Source: Desulfotignum sp032250905
GTDB taxonomy: Bacteria; Desulfobacterota; Desulfobacteria; Desulfobacterales; Desulfobacteraceae
Direction of reading: 5' to 3'
Length of the DNA stretch: 64,000 bases
Assembly (NCBI GenBank): GCA_032250905.1
Contig: JAVVEQ010000013.1
Location: 5,612 to 69,611, forward strand
The notes beneath the pieces are model-generated. The model ran no database searches, had not been told where the DNA came from, and saw nothing but the letters and a program-made list of their open reading frames with translations. Below, piece by piece: positions 23,959 through 33,669 of the stretch. A program made the position numbers and the translations under genes. The first letter of the stretch is position 1. The number at the start of each line of letters is the position of its first letter.

Positions 23959-24218
23959 TTTTTTACAACCCCTTTCTATATTGATGTTAAGGGCTACTTT
24001 AGCACTGTTTTTCCGAAATTGCAGCAACAAGGATCAAGAGAAACGTGATCAGAATGCGCTGACGGAAAAAGCGCACAGCTACCCGGGAAAAATCGATCGT
24101 TCATTTTCGGTGGAATGATTCAATAAAAATCCTTGATGATTTTTGTCAAAGACTGGTACTATCACGAATATAAAATTTTACGTGACCAATAACCTTTGAT
24201 TTTTCTGGAGCGTGGGAT

Positions 24219-25154
24219 ATGTATTTTTCAACCGCAGGCATTGAAACGGCCATCTGGATACCGCCGCTGGTGGCATTTGCGGTATCATTTTTCACCTCCA
24301 TGGGCGGGATATCCGGTGCGTTTCTGCTGCTGCCGTTCCAGATGTCGGTGCTGGGCTACACCCATCCGTCGGTCAGTGCCACCAACCAGCTGTTCAATAT
24401 TGTGGCCATCCCCAGCGGGGTTTACCGTTACTGGCGCGAGGGCCGGATGGTATGGCCCCTGACCTGGATCGTTATTATAGGAACCCTGCCCGGCGTTTTC
24501 ATCGGTGCGATTGTCCGGGTGGCCTGGCTGCCGGATCCCCGGTTGTTCAAGCTGTTTGCCGCCGGGGTCCTGCTGTATATCGGCGGCAAGATGTTGCGGG
24601 ACATGCTGAAGCAATCCAGCCGGAATAACGGTAAGGGCGACAATGAAAAACGATTTCAAACCCTGATGAAAACCTGGCACCCGGATGACAGCACAGAACG
24701 GCCCTCCACGGTGACACATTTCAATATCCGGCAACTGGGTTTTTCATTTTATGGGGAAACCTATGAAGTGTCCTTTCCGGGCATCTTTTTTCTCAGTTTC
24801 ATTGTGGGCATTGTGGGCGGGATATACGGAATCGGCGGCGGTTCCATCATCGCCCCGTTCTTTGTCACTTTTTTCGGGCTGCCGGTATATATCGTGGCCG
24901 GCGCCGCCCTGATGGGAACCTTTGTCACCTCCATTGCCGGTGTCGCTTTCTACCAGACCATTGCCCCGTTTTATCCCCACCTGTCCGTGGCACCTGACTG
25001 GCTGCTGGGCATTCTGTTTGGTGTGGGTGGCATGGCCGGCATGTATTTAGGTGCCCGGTGCCAGAAATTTGTTCCGGCCAATGCCATCAAATGGATGCTG
25101 ACCGGGATCATGATGCTGACGGCAGCCAAATATGTGTTCGATTTTTACAGATGA
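24219..25154 (+). CDS. TauE/SafE-family sulfite/sulfoacid exporter-like protein
   Basis: 311-residue membrane protein with eight or so helices in two halves. The repeated family motif appears as SFFTSMGGISGAFLLLPFQ ... HPSVSATNQLFN and again as IVGGIYGIGGGSIIAPFF ... AGAALMGTFVTSIAG. A cytosolic loop of about 60 polar residues separates the halves. TauE/SafE proteins are linked to export of sulfite, sulfoacetate or organosulfonates. In a sulfate reducer, sulfite handling would make sense, but no metabolic neighbour supports a specific substrate. Confidence 0.85.
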   Translation: MYFSTAGIETAIWIPPLVAFAVSFFTSMGGISGAFLLLPFQMSVLGYTHPSVSATNQLFNIVAIPSGVYRYWREGRMVWPLTWIVIIGTLPGVFIGAIVRVAWLPDPRLFKLFAAGVLLYIGGKMLRDMLKQSSRNNGKGDNEKRFQTLMKTWHPDDSTERPSTVTHFNIRQLGFSFYGETYEVSFPGIFFLSFIVGIVGGIYGIGGGSIIAPFFVTFFGLPVYIVAGAALMGTFVTSIAGVAFYQTIAPFYPHLSVAPDWLLGILFGVGGMAGMYLGARCQKFVPANAIKWMLTGIMMLTAAKYVFDFYR

Positions 25155-25237
25155 AACATTTTCATTCCATCCATCGCCTTCGAATCCTGTTGCCGTAATG
25201 GTCACCCGCCCGGAACGGTATTGAAAACCACCGGAAA

Positions 25238-27031
25238 ATGACCTATGCTTCTGTAATGAATTCTCAGGTTCAGGCAGATGCAGCGGTCACAGCCGACCGG
25301 AAGGGGGGAGGATTGAAACTGATCCTTCCCTTTTTCAGGCAGTACAAGACCCAGATCCTTTTGGGCATGATCTGCATGATCATTGTGGACGGCACCCAGC
25401 TCATTGTCCCACAGGTGGTCCGATCCGTGGTGGACACCCTGGCTGCTGGCAGCCTGGACCGGGCGGTGCTGATCCGCCAGAGTGTGTTCATCCTGGGGCT
25501 GGGGGTGCTCATGGCCATACTGCGCTATGCCTGGCGCATCCTGCTCATGGGCAGTGCCAGAAACCTGGAAAAAGGGATCCGGGATCAGTTATATGCCCAT
25601 ATCATGACATTGGACCCCGCGTTTTTCGACCGGGTGAATACCGGAGATATCATGGCCCATGCCACCTCGGACATCAACCATGTGCGCATGGCCTTTGGAT
25701 TCGGGATTATCGTGATGGTGGACACGATACTGCTGGGGGGCGCCATTCTGGCCATCATGATCTGGACCCACCCCAAACTTACAGCCATGGCCATGATCCC
25801 TATGCCGGCACTGATTTTCTTCACACGGCACCTGGGGAAAAAAATGCATGACTTTCACACCACCGCCCAGGAATCGTTTTCCCAACTCACTGAAATGATC
25901 CGGGAGAGTTTTTTCGGTATCCGGATCATCAAGGTATTCAATTTTGAATCTCTGGTTACAGACCGGGTGGGATATGCCGCCACTGATTATTTTCGCAAGA
26001 ACCTGAAGCGGGCCGTTGTAACGGCACTGCTCCGCCCTTTGCTGGCCTTTTTCTTCAACATCTCTTCATTGATCATTCTGTTTTACGGAGGGATACTGGT
26101 GATGCGAAACACCTTAAGTCCCGGAGAACTGGTGGCCTTTCTCCAGTATCTGGGCCTGCTGGCCTGGCCGATCATTGCCATCGGATGGATGACCAACCTG
26201 TTCCAGAGGGGCATGTCCTCTTTGCGCCGTATCAACACACTGCTCCAGTCCCAGCCCCGGATCACCTGCCCGGAACATCCGGTGCCCATGCCTCAGAAGA
26301 TCCGCCATATCCGGTTCAACCATGCAGGGTTTTCCTATGACGGCCAGACCCCGATATTGTCAGACATCTGCCTGGAAATCCCGGCCGGCACCCGGGTGGG
26401 CCTCACCGGGCCGCCGGGGACCGGCAAGACCACTCTGGCGTATCTGATGATGCGGCTGTATGATCCCACACAAGGTGATATCCGGGTAAACGGCATTCCC
26501 ACCACAGACACGGACCCGGAAACTCTGAGAGCCCACATCGCATTCATGCCCCAGGAACCGTTTCTGTTTTCCAGCACCCTCCGGGACAATATCCTTATGG
26601 GACGGGACATGGCAGATCCCGATCTGGAGAAGGTGATCCGAACCTGTGATCTTTCCGATACCATCGAAGCCATGCCCCGGGGACTGAAAACCCTTGTGGG
26701 GGAACGGGGTGTGACGTTGTCCGGAGGCCAGAAACAGCGGCTGGCCCTGGCCCGGGCACTGGTGGAGAACAAACCCGTGCTGATCCTGGATGACCCGGTA
26801 AGCCAGCTGGACACCCAGACCGCACGAAGAGTGATCGACGGTATCCACCGCCTCACCAAAGACCGTACTTGCATCATTATCTCCCACCGGCTGTCCGCCC
26901 TTTCCGCATGCGACACAATATATATCCTGGAAAACGGACGGGTCTGTGCCGGCGGACCCCATTCCCTTCTGCTTGAAACCTGCCGGTACTACCGGCATGC
27001 ATTTGATGTGCAGCAATTTGAGGAGGCCTGA
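25238..27031 (+). CDS. ABC exporter half-transporter A, degenerate ATP site
   Basis: 597 residues: six-helix membrane domain (to about 330), then nucleotide-binding domain with Walker A GPPGTGKTT, Q-loop FMPQEPFLF, an intact signature LSGGQKQRLALARAL, Walker B LILDDPVSQLD and H-loop ISHRLSAL. The residue after the Walker B Asp, normally catalytic Glu, is Asp. This is the degenerate-site subunit of a heterodimeric exporter of the BmrCD/TM287-288 kind. Its stop overlaps the partner's ATG by 1 nt. An alternative start is the ATG at 25256. Substrate unknown; drugs, lipids or peptides are typical. Confidence 0.88.
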   Translation: MTYASVMNSQVQADAAVTADRKGGGLKLILPFFRQYKTQILLGMICMIIVDGTQLIVPQVVRSVVDTLAAGSLDRAVLIRQSVFILGLGVLMAILRYAWRILLMGSARNLEKGIRDQLYAHIMTLDPAFFDRVNTGDIMAHATSDINHVRMAFGFGIIVMVDTILLGGAILAIMIWTHPKLTAMAMIPMPALIFFTRHLGKKMHDFHTTAQESFSQLTEMIRESFFGIRIIKVFNFESLVTDRVGYAATDYFRKNLKRAVVTALLRPLLAFFFNISSLIILFYGGILVMRNTLSPGELVAFLQYLGLLAWPIIAIGWMTNLFQRGMSSLRRINTLLQSQPRITCPEHPVPMPQKIRHIRFNHAGFSYDGQTPILSDICLEIPAGTRVGLTGPPGTGKTTLAYLMMRLYDPTQGDIRVNGIPTTDTDPETLRAHIAFMPQEPFLFSSTLRDNILMGRDMADPDLEKVIRTCDLSDTIEAMPRGLKTLVGERGVTLSGGQKQRLALARALVENKPVLILDDPVSQLDTQTARRVIDGIHRLTKDRTCIIISHRLSALSACDTIYILENGRVCAGGPHSLLLETCRYYRHAFDVQQFEEA

Positions 27032-28818
27032 TGACACGGGAAGAAAAGGAAATCCGTCTGGCTGATCTGGTTCTGGCCAAAGCGCTGTGGCCCTATATCC
27101 GCCCCTATGCATGGATGCTCGCAGCGTCCACGCTGATGGTGTTTGCCGGTATTTTCTTTGAACTGTCCATACCGCTGCTCATCCAGAAAGGCCTGGACGG
27201 GTTTATTCTGCAATCCGGCCAGAATTCAAAAGAAGCTTTTTTTCTGGGTTTGCATATGGAGGATTTCAGGTCATTCGGTCTTTTTTTCAGCCTGATGATC
27301 CTGGCAGCCTTTGTGATTGATTTCGGTCAGACCCTGTTTCTGGAATACAGCGGACAAAAAATCATTCTGAACCTTCGCTGGAAAATGTTCTCGCACATGA
27401 CCGGCCTGCCGGTGGCCTATTATGACAAAAACGCCTCCGGCCGCCTGGTGGCCCGGGTGGCCGGAGACATCGAAAACATGAACGAAATGTTCACCAGTGT
27501 GCTGGTGTTCATCTTCAAGGACCTGGTGCTCATGGCAGCCATTTTCGTGATGCTGGCACGGCTCAATGCCGGACTGGCCTTTTATCTGTTTCTGCTGGTG
27601 CCGGTGATCCTGGTAAGTGTAACCGGATTTTCCCGGCAGGTGCGCAGCGCTTTCCGGACCATCCGTCAAAAAATCGGTGAGATCAACCACAGCTTTTCCG
27701 AAGGCATCTCCGGCATCCGCGCCATCCAGACCACCGGAAGCGCATCCCCGTTTATCAAGCGATTCCGGGATCTCAACGCGGCCCATTATGATGCAGCCAT
27801 GCTCCAGATAAAGATCTTTGCAGTGTTCATGCCTTTTATCGGATTACTGGGCATCGTCAGCACGGCTATCATCCTGTGGACCGGCGGCCACAAGGTCACG
27901 GCCCATCAGATGACCATCGGCGAGCTGGTGGCGTTTCTCACCTATATGAAGCTGTTTTTCAGGCCTTTGCGGGAGCTGTCGGAAAAATTCAACCTGCTCC
28001 AGAATGCCCTGGCATCGGCAGAGCGGATCATTACAGTCCTGGAACAACCCAGGGATCTGCAACGTCTCACCCGCAGACGGACCCGGCTGGATAGTATCGT
28101 CCGCGTGGCTTTCGAGCACGTGAATTTTTCCTATGACGGGAAAACCCCCGTGCTCAAAGATATCAGCTTTTCGCTTGAGAAAGGAGGTTCCATCGGCATC
28201 GTGGGTCATACCGGATCCGGCAAGACGTCCATCATCAACCTGGTCACCGGGTTTTACCGGCCAAATACCGGCCGCATTTTGATCAACGGTCAACCCCAGG
28301 AATCCATCGACATGATGAATATCCGACAAAAAACCGCCCTGGTCATGCAGGATCCCATCCTTTTTTCAGGCACGGTCAGAGACAATATCTGCCCGCCGGA
28401 AAAGCCCTTGCAAGACCCTGCCCTGAAAAAAGTGCTGGAACAGGCCAACTGCGAATTTTTGTATGCTAAGTTCAATGGACTGGAAACCCTGCTCAAGGAA
28501 GGAGGCCGCCCTCTGTCCGCCGGAGAAAAGCAGCTGGTATGCATTGCCAGGGCCTTTGCCTGTGACCCGGACCTGATCATTTTCGACGAAGCCACTTCCT
28601 ATATGGATTCAGAATCAGAACAGGCCGTGCATGAGGCCATGAACCGGCTCATGCAGGGACGGCTGTCCATCATCATCGCCCACCGCCTGTCCACCATCCG
28701 GCACTGCCACCATATTCTTCTGCTCAGAGACGGCCGGATCCGGGAGCAGGGAAATCATTTGGAACTGGTGCGCACCAAAGGGGAATACTGGCATCTTCTG
28801 GAAAAAGAAACCCTGTGA
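27031..28818 (+). CDS. ABC exporter half-transporter B, consensus ATP site
   Basis: 595 residues with the same architecture. Walker A GHTGSGKTS, Q-loop VMQDPILFSG, signature LSAGEKQLVCIARAF, Walker B LIIFDEATSYMDS with catalytic Glu, H-loop IIAHRLSTI. The altered signature (LSAGE for LSGGQ) would face the Walker motifs of the partner that lacks the Glu, while the partner's intact LSGGQ faces this Glu. One site is thus active and one degenerate, the known design of heterodimeric exporters. Transcribed with the upstream half in one operon. Confidence 0.9.
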   Translation: MTREEKEIRLADLVLAKALWPYIRPYAWMLAASTLMVFAGIFFELSIPLLIQKGLDGFILQSGQNSKEAFFLGLHMEDFRSFGLFFSLMILAAFVIDFGQTLFLEYSGQKIILNLRWKMFSHMTGLPVAYYDKNASGRLVARVAGDIENMNEMFTSVLVFIFKDLVLMAAIFVMLARLNAGLAFYLFLLVPVILVSVTGFSRQVRSAFRTIRQKIGEINHSFSEGISGIRAIQTTGSASPFIKRFRDLNAAHYDAAMLQIKIFAVFMPFIGLLGIVSTAIILWTGGHKVTAHQMTIGELVAFLTYMKLFFRPLRELSEKFNLLQNALASAERIITVLEQPRDLQRLTRRRTRLDSIVRVAFEHVNFSYDGKTPVLKDISFSLEKGGSIGIVGHTGSGKTSIINLVTGFYRPNTGRILINGQPQESIDMMNIRQKTALVMQDPILFSGTVRDNICPPEKPLQDPALKKVLEQANCEFLYAKFNGLETLLKEGGRPLSAGEKQLVCIARAFACDPDLIIFDEATSYMDSESEQAVHEAMNRLMQGRLSIIIAHRLSTIRHCHHILLLRDGRIREQGNHLELVRTKGEYWHLLEKETL

Positions 28819-28862
28819 CCGGTATGTGACCGTAAAAGGGGAACCCATTCAGAACGGGCTTG

Positions 28863-29486
28863 TCAGCGGATCTCCACCAGTGTCTCCAGGGGATACCGCC
28901 GCCGGGGCGGCTGTAGATCCAACCGGTATCCTAAAGCCACCAGTACCGCCACTTCCACTTCCCGGGTGTCAATTTCCAGAACCTGCTCCACCCGGTCTTT
29001 TTCAAACCCTTCCATGGGACAGGAGTCAATGCCCATTGCAGCGGCGGTGGTCATGATATTGGCCAGAGCGATATAACACTGCTTGCTGCACCAGGCATAC
29101 AGGCTCATCCGGGGCAGTACCTCTGTTTCCATGTGATGCCGGTATTTTTCAATGTATGCGGCGGTGGCATCCTCAGGCAGTCCTCTGCGGCCGAAACTTT
29201 CAGCCACATACGGGTGGCCCGGGGCCACCAGTGGGGGTCTGGCCAGGATCGCGATCACATGGCTGCTGTCTGTGACCTGGGGCTGGTTCCAGCAGGCAGG
29301 ACGCAGTTTCTCCCGGATATCCGGTGATTGCAGCACCAGAAACCGCCATGCCTCCATACCGAAAGAGAAGGGAGACAGGACCGCAGCCTTGAGGATCGTG
29401 TCCAGGTCCGTGTCGGAAATCTTTCCGGCCGGATCGAATTTCTTGCATGCATGACGGAAGTTCAGTGCATTGATGACGGCGTTCAT
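28863..29486 (-). CDS. Nitroreductase-family flavoprotein
   Basis: 207 residues of the nitroreductase fold, FMN-dependent NAD(P)H oxidoreductase. RHACKKFDPAGKIS holds the FMN-contacting Arg and Lys, LSPFSFGMEAWRFLVL the Ser/Glu-Trp segment, and GIDSCPMEGFEKDRVEQVL the C-terminal FMN site. MVALGYR-type sequence ends the fold (VLVALGYRLD). Closest in style to NfsB/DrgA-like enzymes that reduce nitroaromatics or quinones. It stands alone between the ABC exporter (convergent) and the proline dehydrogenase. Confidence 0.88.
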   Translation of the reverse strand: MNAVINALNFRHACKKFDPAGKISDTDLDTILKAAVLSPFSFGMEAWRFLVLQSPDIREKLRPACWNQPQVTDSSHVIAILARPPLVAPGHPYVAESFGRRGLPEDATAAYIEKYRHHMETEVLPRMSLYAWCSKQCYIALANIMTTAAAMGIDSCPMEGFEKDRVEQVLEIDTREVEVAVLVALGYRLDLQPPRRRYPLETLVEIR

Positions 29487-29521
29487 GGCAATACCTCCTT
29501 TTGATGTCTGAATGATTCAGT

Positions 29522-29556
29522 ACACCCGGTCTGTTCAGACAAAAAAGACCGGGTGT
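29522..29556. terminator. Hairpin between proline dehydrogenase and nitroreductase genes
   Basis: ACACCCGGTCT (29522-29532) pairs perfectly with AGACCGGGTGT (29546-29556) around a 13-nt A-rich loop. Neither strand has a good U-run after the stem, so it may be a weak terminator or an mRNA-stabilising hairpin for the minus-strand genes. Confidence 0.55.
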
Positions 29557-29578
29557 TTCAAAAGGCCCAATTATCTTA

Positions 29579-30490
29579 TCACCCTTTGGCAAACAACGCC
29601 TTGACGATATGGGTGACCATGGCCGGGTTTTCCTTGAGCCGGCGGGTGGAATACCCGAACCAGTGTTCGCCGAACGGCACATACACCCGCACCTTGTGAC
29701 CGGCATCCGCCAGGCCCTGCCGCTGTTTTGGGGTCACCCCGTAAAGCATCTGGAACTCATAGCGGTCTTTGGGGATGTTGTACTTGTCAATCAGGTTCAG
29801 CGCACCCTCGATCAGGGGTTTGTCGTGGGTGGCAATGCCCGGATAGATGCCGTTCTGAAACATGAATTCCAGATCTTCCAGGTAATGGGCATTGATCTCC
29901 TCGTATTTTTTGTAAGCAATGGAAGCGGGTTCCACATAGATGCCCTTGCACAGCCGAAAATTCAGATCCGCTTCATCAGATTTCAGATCCAGCATGGCTT
30001 CGATATCGGAACGGGTTCGTTTCAGGTACGCCTGGAGCACCAGCCCCACATTTTTGGGAAATTCCGCCTTGATCCGTCTGAAAATCGCGATGGTATCGTC
30101 CACGGTGGGTGAATTTTCCATGTCGATGCGGACAAAATTTCCATACCCGGCCGCTGTGGCAACAATATCCCGCATATAGTCTGAGCAGGTCTGCTTCTCC
30201 AGAAGAAGGCCGAACATGGTGGGCTTGATGGAATAGTTTCCATTAACATCCGTGGCTTCCACCGTGTTGATCAGATCGATGTACTGATCCCGGTTGTCTT
30301 TGGCCTGTTCCATGTTTTCAATGAATTCACCCAGGATATCCAGGGTAACCAGGGTATTGTTCCGGTTCAACTCCAGGGACGCGTCCATGGCCTGCTGGGT
30401 GGTTTTCCCGGCGATATACTCTTTTGAAAACTGCCAGACCAGTTTCTCCGGCATATGGGGAAGAATCTGACTGATAAGTTTATTTATCAT
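29579..30490 (-). CDS. Monofunctional proline dehydrogenase
   Basis: 303 residues; FAD-dependent oxidation of proline to pyrroline-5-carboxylate, electrons passing to quinones. The TIM-barrel motifs are present: FVRIDMENSP with the family Asp/Glu, LVLQAYLKRTRSD, RLCKGIYVEPASIAYK, and the substrate-binding C-terminal RVYVPFGEHWFGYSTRRLKENP, where the two Arg bind the proline carboxylate. ATG at 30490 is chosen (AAGGAG 10 nt upstream) over an upstream TTG. It lacks the PutA P5C dehydrogenase domain and no such gene is nearby. Confidence 0.92.
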   Translation of the reverse strand: MINKLISQILPHMPEKLVWQFSKEYIAGKTTQQAMDASLELNRNNTLVTLDILGEFIENMEQAKDNRDQYIDLINTVEATDVNGNYSIKPTMFGLLLEKQTCSDYMRDIVATAAGYGNFVRIDMENSPTVDDTIAIFRRIKAEFPKNVGLVLQAYLKRTRSDIEAMLDLKSDEADLNFRLCKGIYVEPASIAYKKYEEINAHYLEDLEFMFQNGIYPGIATHDKPLIEGALNLIDKYNIPKDRYEFQMLYGVTPKQRQGLADAGHKVRVYVPFGEHWFGYSTRRLKENPAMVTHIVKALFAKG

Positions 30491-30589
30491 GATGATCAAA
30501 CTCCTTATATTGAATTTTCAGATGTGCGTTCCCCAATGGTTAAACCATTACAAAAAAAAGTCAAGGATTATTCATTAAATTCTTCTGTC

Positions 30590-31390
30590 TCACTTGAGAA
30601 TTTCCTTTCCGGCTAAGCGGATCATCTCTCCGGGCCGGTCTGGGCCGGCAACTGACAAGCAGGCATTTGACCGGCTCAGGCATCTGCCCACCTCGGCCAT
30701 GGCTTTTCCAGGCCGGTTGTTTTCCTCACTCAAATGGGCCAGAATAACATGGTGCAGATTTTCGTGGTGCAGTTCCGCCAGAAGGATGCCGGCATCATGA
30801 TTGGACAAATGACCTGTGCGGGATTGGATGCGCTGCTTTAAATGCCACGGATAAGCGCCGTTGATCAGCATATCCGGATCATGGTTGGATTCCAGGTAAA
30901 GAATGGTGGACCCGGCCAGATGCGTCCGCACCAGATTGGTGACCACCCCCAGATCCGTTGCAATCCCTATTTTGCACCCCTGCCAGGTCACTGTCAGCCC
31001 TGCCGGATCCGATGCATCATGAGATATTGAAAAAGGATTCAGGATCAGGTCCTGGATCTCAAACCGGGTCCCGCAGTCAAAATAGGTCAGTTCCGGTACA
31101 TTGCCCAGACCCGGGCAGGCCTGATGGGTGGCAGGGGAGATATATACCGGAATGTTGAACCGCCGGCCCAGGACCCCGGCGCCCCGGACATGGTCGATAT
31201 GTTCATGGGTAATGACGATAGCGGACAGATCCGCGGGGTCCTGTCCCACCGATGCCATCCGCCGTTGAAGTTCCACGCCGGAGAGGCCGGCATCCACCAG
31301 GATGGCGGTGTCCGGCGTGGAGAGCAGCAAAGCATTGCCTTTGCTGCCTGAAGCCAGCGGACAGATACAAAAAGAATTATTCTTTTTCAT
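30590..31390 (-). CDS. MBL-fold metallohydrolase, YycJ/WalJ-like
   Basis: 266 residues of the metallo-beta-lactamase fold. Metal ligands: HEHIDH (about residue 65-70), a His in SISHDASD, Asp in IATDLGVV, and the late His in ILAHLSEENN. The SGSKGNALLL opening matches the YycJ/WalJ group, linked to 5'-exonuclease activity and replication or mismatch repair. The ATG at 31390 overlaps the 3' end of pnp by 14 nt, so it is translated from the pnp mRNA. Confidence 0.86.
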   Translation of the reverse strand: MKKNNSFCICPLASGSKGNALLLSTPDTAILVDAGLSGVELQRRMASVGQDPADLSAIVITHEHIDHVRGAGVLGRRFNIPVYISPATHQACPGLGNVPELTYFDCGTRFEIQDLILNPFSISHDASDPAGLTVTWQGCKIGIATDLGVVTNLVRTHLAGSTILYLESNHDPDMLINGAYPWHLKQRIQSRTGHLSNHDAGILLAELHHENLHHVILAHLSEENNRPGKAMAEVGRCLSRSNACLSVAGPDRPGEMIRLAGKEILK

Positions 31391-33467
31391 CCGCCTTGGC
31401 AGCTTTGTAGCTGAGCTTGATTTTCCCATCCCGGGTGATATCCAGGACCTTGACCTTGATCACATCCCCCTCTTTGACCACATCCGTGACCTTCTTGACC
31501 CGGTAGTCGGCCAGCTCGGAGATATGAACCAGACCGTCGGTTCCGGATTTGATATTCACGAACGCCCCGAAATCGGTAATTTTCACGACCTTGCCTTCAT
31601 AGATGGCTCCGATTTCCGGATCCAGTGCGATATCCGCCACCATGGCCAAGGCCCGCTCCGCATCCTCCTGGTTTTCTCCGGCAATTTTCACCAGTCCGGA
31701 GTCATCCACCTCGATGGTGGTATTGGTGTCCGCCTGGAGCGCCCGGATAATCTTGCCGCCGGGGCCGATGATATCTCTGATTTTGTCCGGATTGATGGTG
31801 ATGCTCAAAATTTTGGGCGCATGGGGAGAAATATCAGCCCGGTATGTGTTGATGGTTTTCAACATCTCTCCCAGAATATGAAGCCGGCCTGCTTTGGCCT
31901 GAATCAGGGCTTTTTCCATAATGTCTCTGGACAGTTCCTTGATCTTGATATCCATCTGCAGGGCAGTGATACCGGCCTCAGGACCAGCCACCTTGAAATC
32001 CATATCCCCGAAATGGTCCTCGTCACCCAGAATATCAGACAGAATCACGGTGTTGTCACCGTCTTTGATCAGCCCCATGGCAATTCCGGAAACCGGTGCC
32101 TTGATGGGCACCCCGCCATCCATCAGCGCCAGACACCCGGCACAAACCGTTCCCATGGAAGACGATCCATTGGATTCCATCACCTCGCCCACCAGGCGGA
32201 TGGTGTATTCAAAATCTGCCGGATCAGGCAGTATCCGCTCAATGGCACGGGTGGCCAGATTTCCATGACCGATATCCCGGCGGCTGGGACCGCCGGCCCG
32301 CTTCACCTCTCCAACGGAATAGGGAGGAAAATTGTAATGCAGCATAAACGCCCGGGTTTCGTTGCCGGCAAGGGTTTCCACCCGTTGTTCATCCGGCCCG
32401 GATCCCAGGGTCATCACACCCAGCACCTGGGTCTCACCCCGGGTAAACAGGGCGCTGCCGTGGGGCCTTCGCAGCATTCCCACCTCACAGGTGATGGACC
32501 GAATTTCATCAAAGGCCCGACCGTCAATGCGGTGATTCTGTGTCAGGGTGATCTTGCGGCTGACTTCCTTGACCGCCTTGCTGAAATTTTCCTTGATCTC
32601 CTTACCCTGGTCGGGATATTCCTGGGTGAAATGTTCCACCACCTCGTCCTTGTAAAGGCTTAATGCATTCTGACGATCTATTTTGGTCTTGATCTGGACG
32701 CGTTCGCGGATGCCGTCTCTGGCAAAGTCAGCAACCTTGGCAGCCAGTTCCGGATCACGCTCTGCGGGAACAAAAACTTTCTTTTCCTTTCCCACGCTCT
32801 TTTTCAGCTCTATCTGCAGATCAATGATGGGCTGCATGGCCTCATGGCCGAAATAGATGGCATTCAGCATATCCTGTTCCGACACGATATTGGCACCGGC
32901 TTCCACCATGACCACACCGGTTTTAGACCCTGCCACCGTCAAATCAATGTCGCTTTCCATCATCTGTTCCTGGGTAGGATTGGCAACGAAATCACCGTTG
33001 ATACGCCCCACCTTGATACCGGCAATGGGGCCGTCAAACGGGATATCTGAAATTTCCAGGGCGGTGGATGCCCCCACCAGGGCCAGAATACCGGGATCAC
33101 ACATTTTATCGGTTGACAACACGGTGGCGATGACCTGGGTTTCAAAATTATATCCTTCTTTGAACAAAGGCCGGATGGGCCGGTCGATCTGTCTGGCCCG
33201 CAATGTTTCATCCTCAGAAGGCCGCCCGATCTCCCGCCTGAAATAATTGCCCGGTATCCGGCCGGCTGCGTAAATTCTTTCCTGGTACTCCACGGTCAGG
33301 GGCAGGAATCCTGCATCCTCTTTGGGATTTTTAGCGGCGACTGCCGTCACCAGCACCACGGTTTCACCCAGCTGCACCACCACTGCACCGGACGCCTGTT
33401 TGGCCATTTTTCCGGTGCTGATCGAAAAGTCTCTGCCGCCGATTGTCGCTGTTACTGTTTTTTCCAT
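31377..33467 (-). CDS. pnp: Polyribonucleotide nucleotidyltransferase
   Basis: 696-residue PNPase, trimeric phosphorolytic 3'-5' exonuclease. Two RNase PH domains (FLPLTVEYQERIYAAGRIPG near residue 55; GSALFTRGETQVLGV near 360; catalytic VSGIAMGLI and ILSDILGDEDHFGDMDFKVAG near 465), then KH (IIGPGGKIIRALQADT near 565) and S1 (GKVVKITDFGAFVNI near 625). Placed after rpsO as in most bacteria, with a hairpin terminator between them. Length and motif order are normal. Confidence 0.97.
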   Translation of the reverse strand: MEKTVTATIGGRDFSISTGKMAKQASGAVVVQLGETVVLVTAVAAKNPKEDAGFLPLTVEYQERIYAAGRIPGNYFRREIGRPSEDETLRARQIDRPIRPLFKEGYNFETQVIATVLSTDKMCDPGILALVGASTALEISDIPFDGPIAGIKVGRINGDFVANPTQEQMMESDIDLTVAGSKTGVVMVEAGANIVSEQDMLNAIYFGHEAMQPIIDLQIELKKSVGKEKKVFVPAERDPELAAKVADFARDGIRERVQIKTKIDRQNALSLYKDEVVEHFTQEYPDQGKEIKENFSKAVKEVSRKITLTQNHRIDGRAFDEIRSITCEVGMLRRPHGSALFTRGETQVLGVMTLGSGPDEQRVETLAGNETRAFMLHYNFPPYSVGEVKRAGGPSRRDIGHGNLATRAIERILPDPADFEYTIRLVGEVMESNGSSSMGTVCAGCLALMDGGVPIKAPVSGIAMGLIKDGDNTVILSDILGDEDHFGDMDFKVAGPEAGITALQMDIKIKELSRDIMEKALIQAKAGRLHILGEMLKTINTYRADISPHAPKILSITINPDKIRDIIGPGGKIIRALQADTNTTIEVDDSGLVKIAGENQEDAERALAMVADIALDPEIGAIYEGKVVKITDFGAFVNIKSGTDGLVHISELADYRVKKVTDVVKEGDVIKVKVLDITRDGKIKLSYKAAKADEKE

Positions 33468-33617
33468 GATTTCTCCTTAATGTTAAAAAAAAGGCGGAAA
33501 TCCATTGAAAAACACTCAAAATAATAAACCCGCATGTGTAGCATCCAACGGATCGCTGGATGGCACAGATGCGAACTTATTTATTCGTGTTTTCAAGAAT
33601 TGCCGCCCGGTCAACTG

Positions 33618-33661
33618 CAAAAAACCGGTTTTTGGCCTGAATACAGTCAAAAACCGGTTTG
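33618..33661 (-). terminator. Terminator between rpsO and pnp
   Basis: Minus-strand reading: AAACCGGTTTTTG and CAAAAACCGGTTT form a 13-bp perfect stem around a 13-nt loop, followed by Ts. It lies 9 nt after the rpsO stop, and pnp begins 150 nt further on, so pnp is probably partly expressed from its own promoter or by read-through. The 33468-33617 leader holds no gene. Confidence 0.85.
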
Positions 33662-33669
33662 ACGTCATA

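Noticed and set aside
23959..24218. Fluoride riboswitch before crcB
   Set aside because: I looked for the conserved pseudoknot sequences on the minus strand and did not find them.
31302..32663. Long plus-strand reading frame of 453 codons
   Set aside because: It is wholly antisense to pnp, rich in His/Gln/Gly as expected for a shadow of a GC-rich gene.
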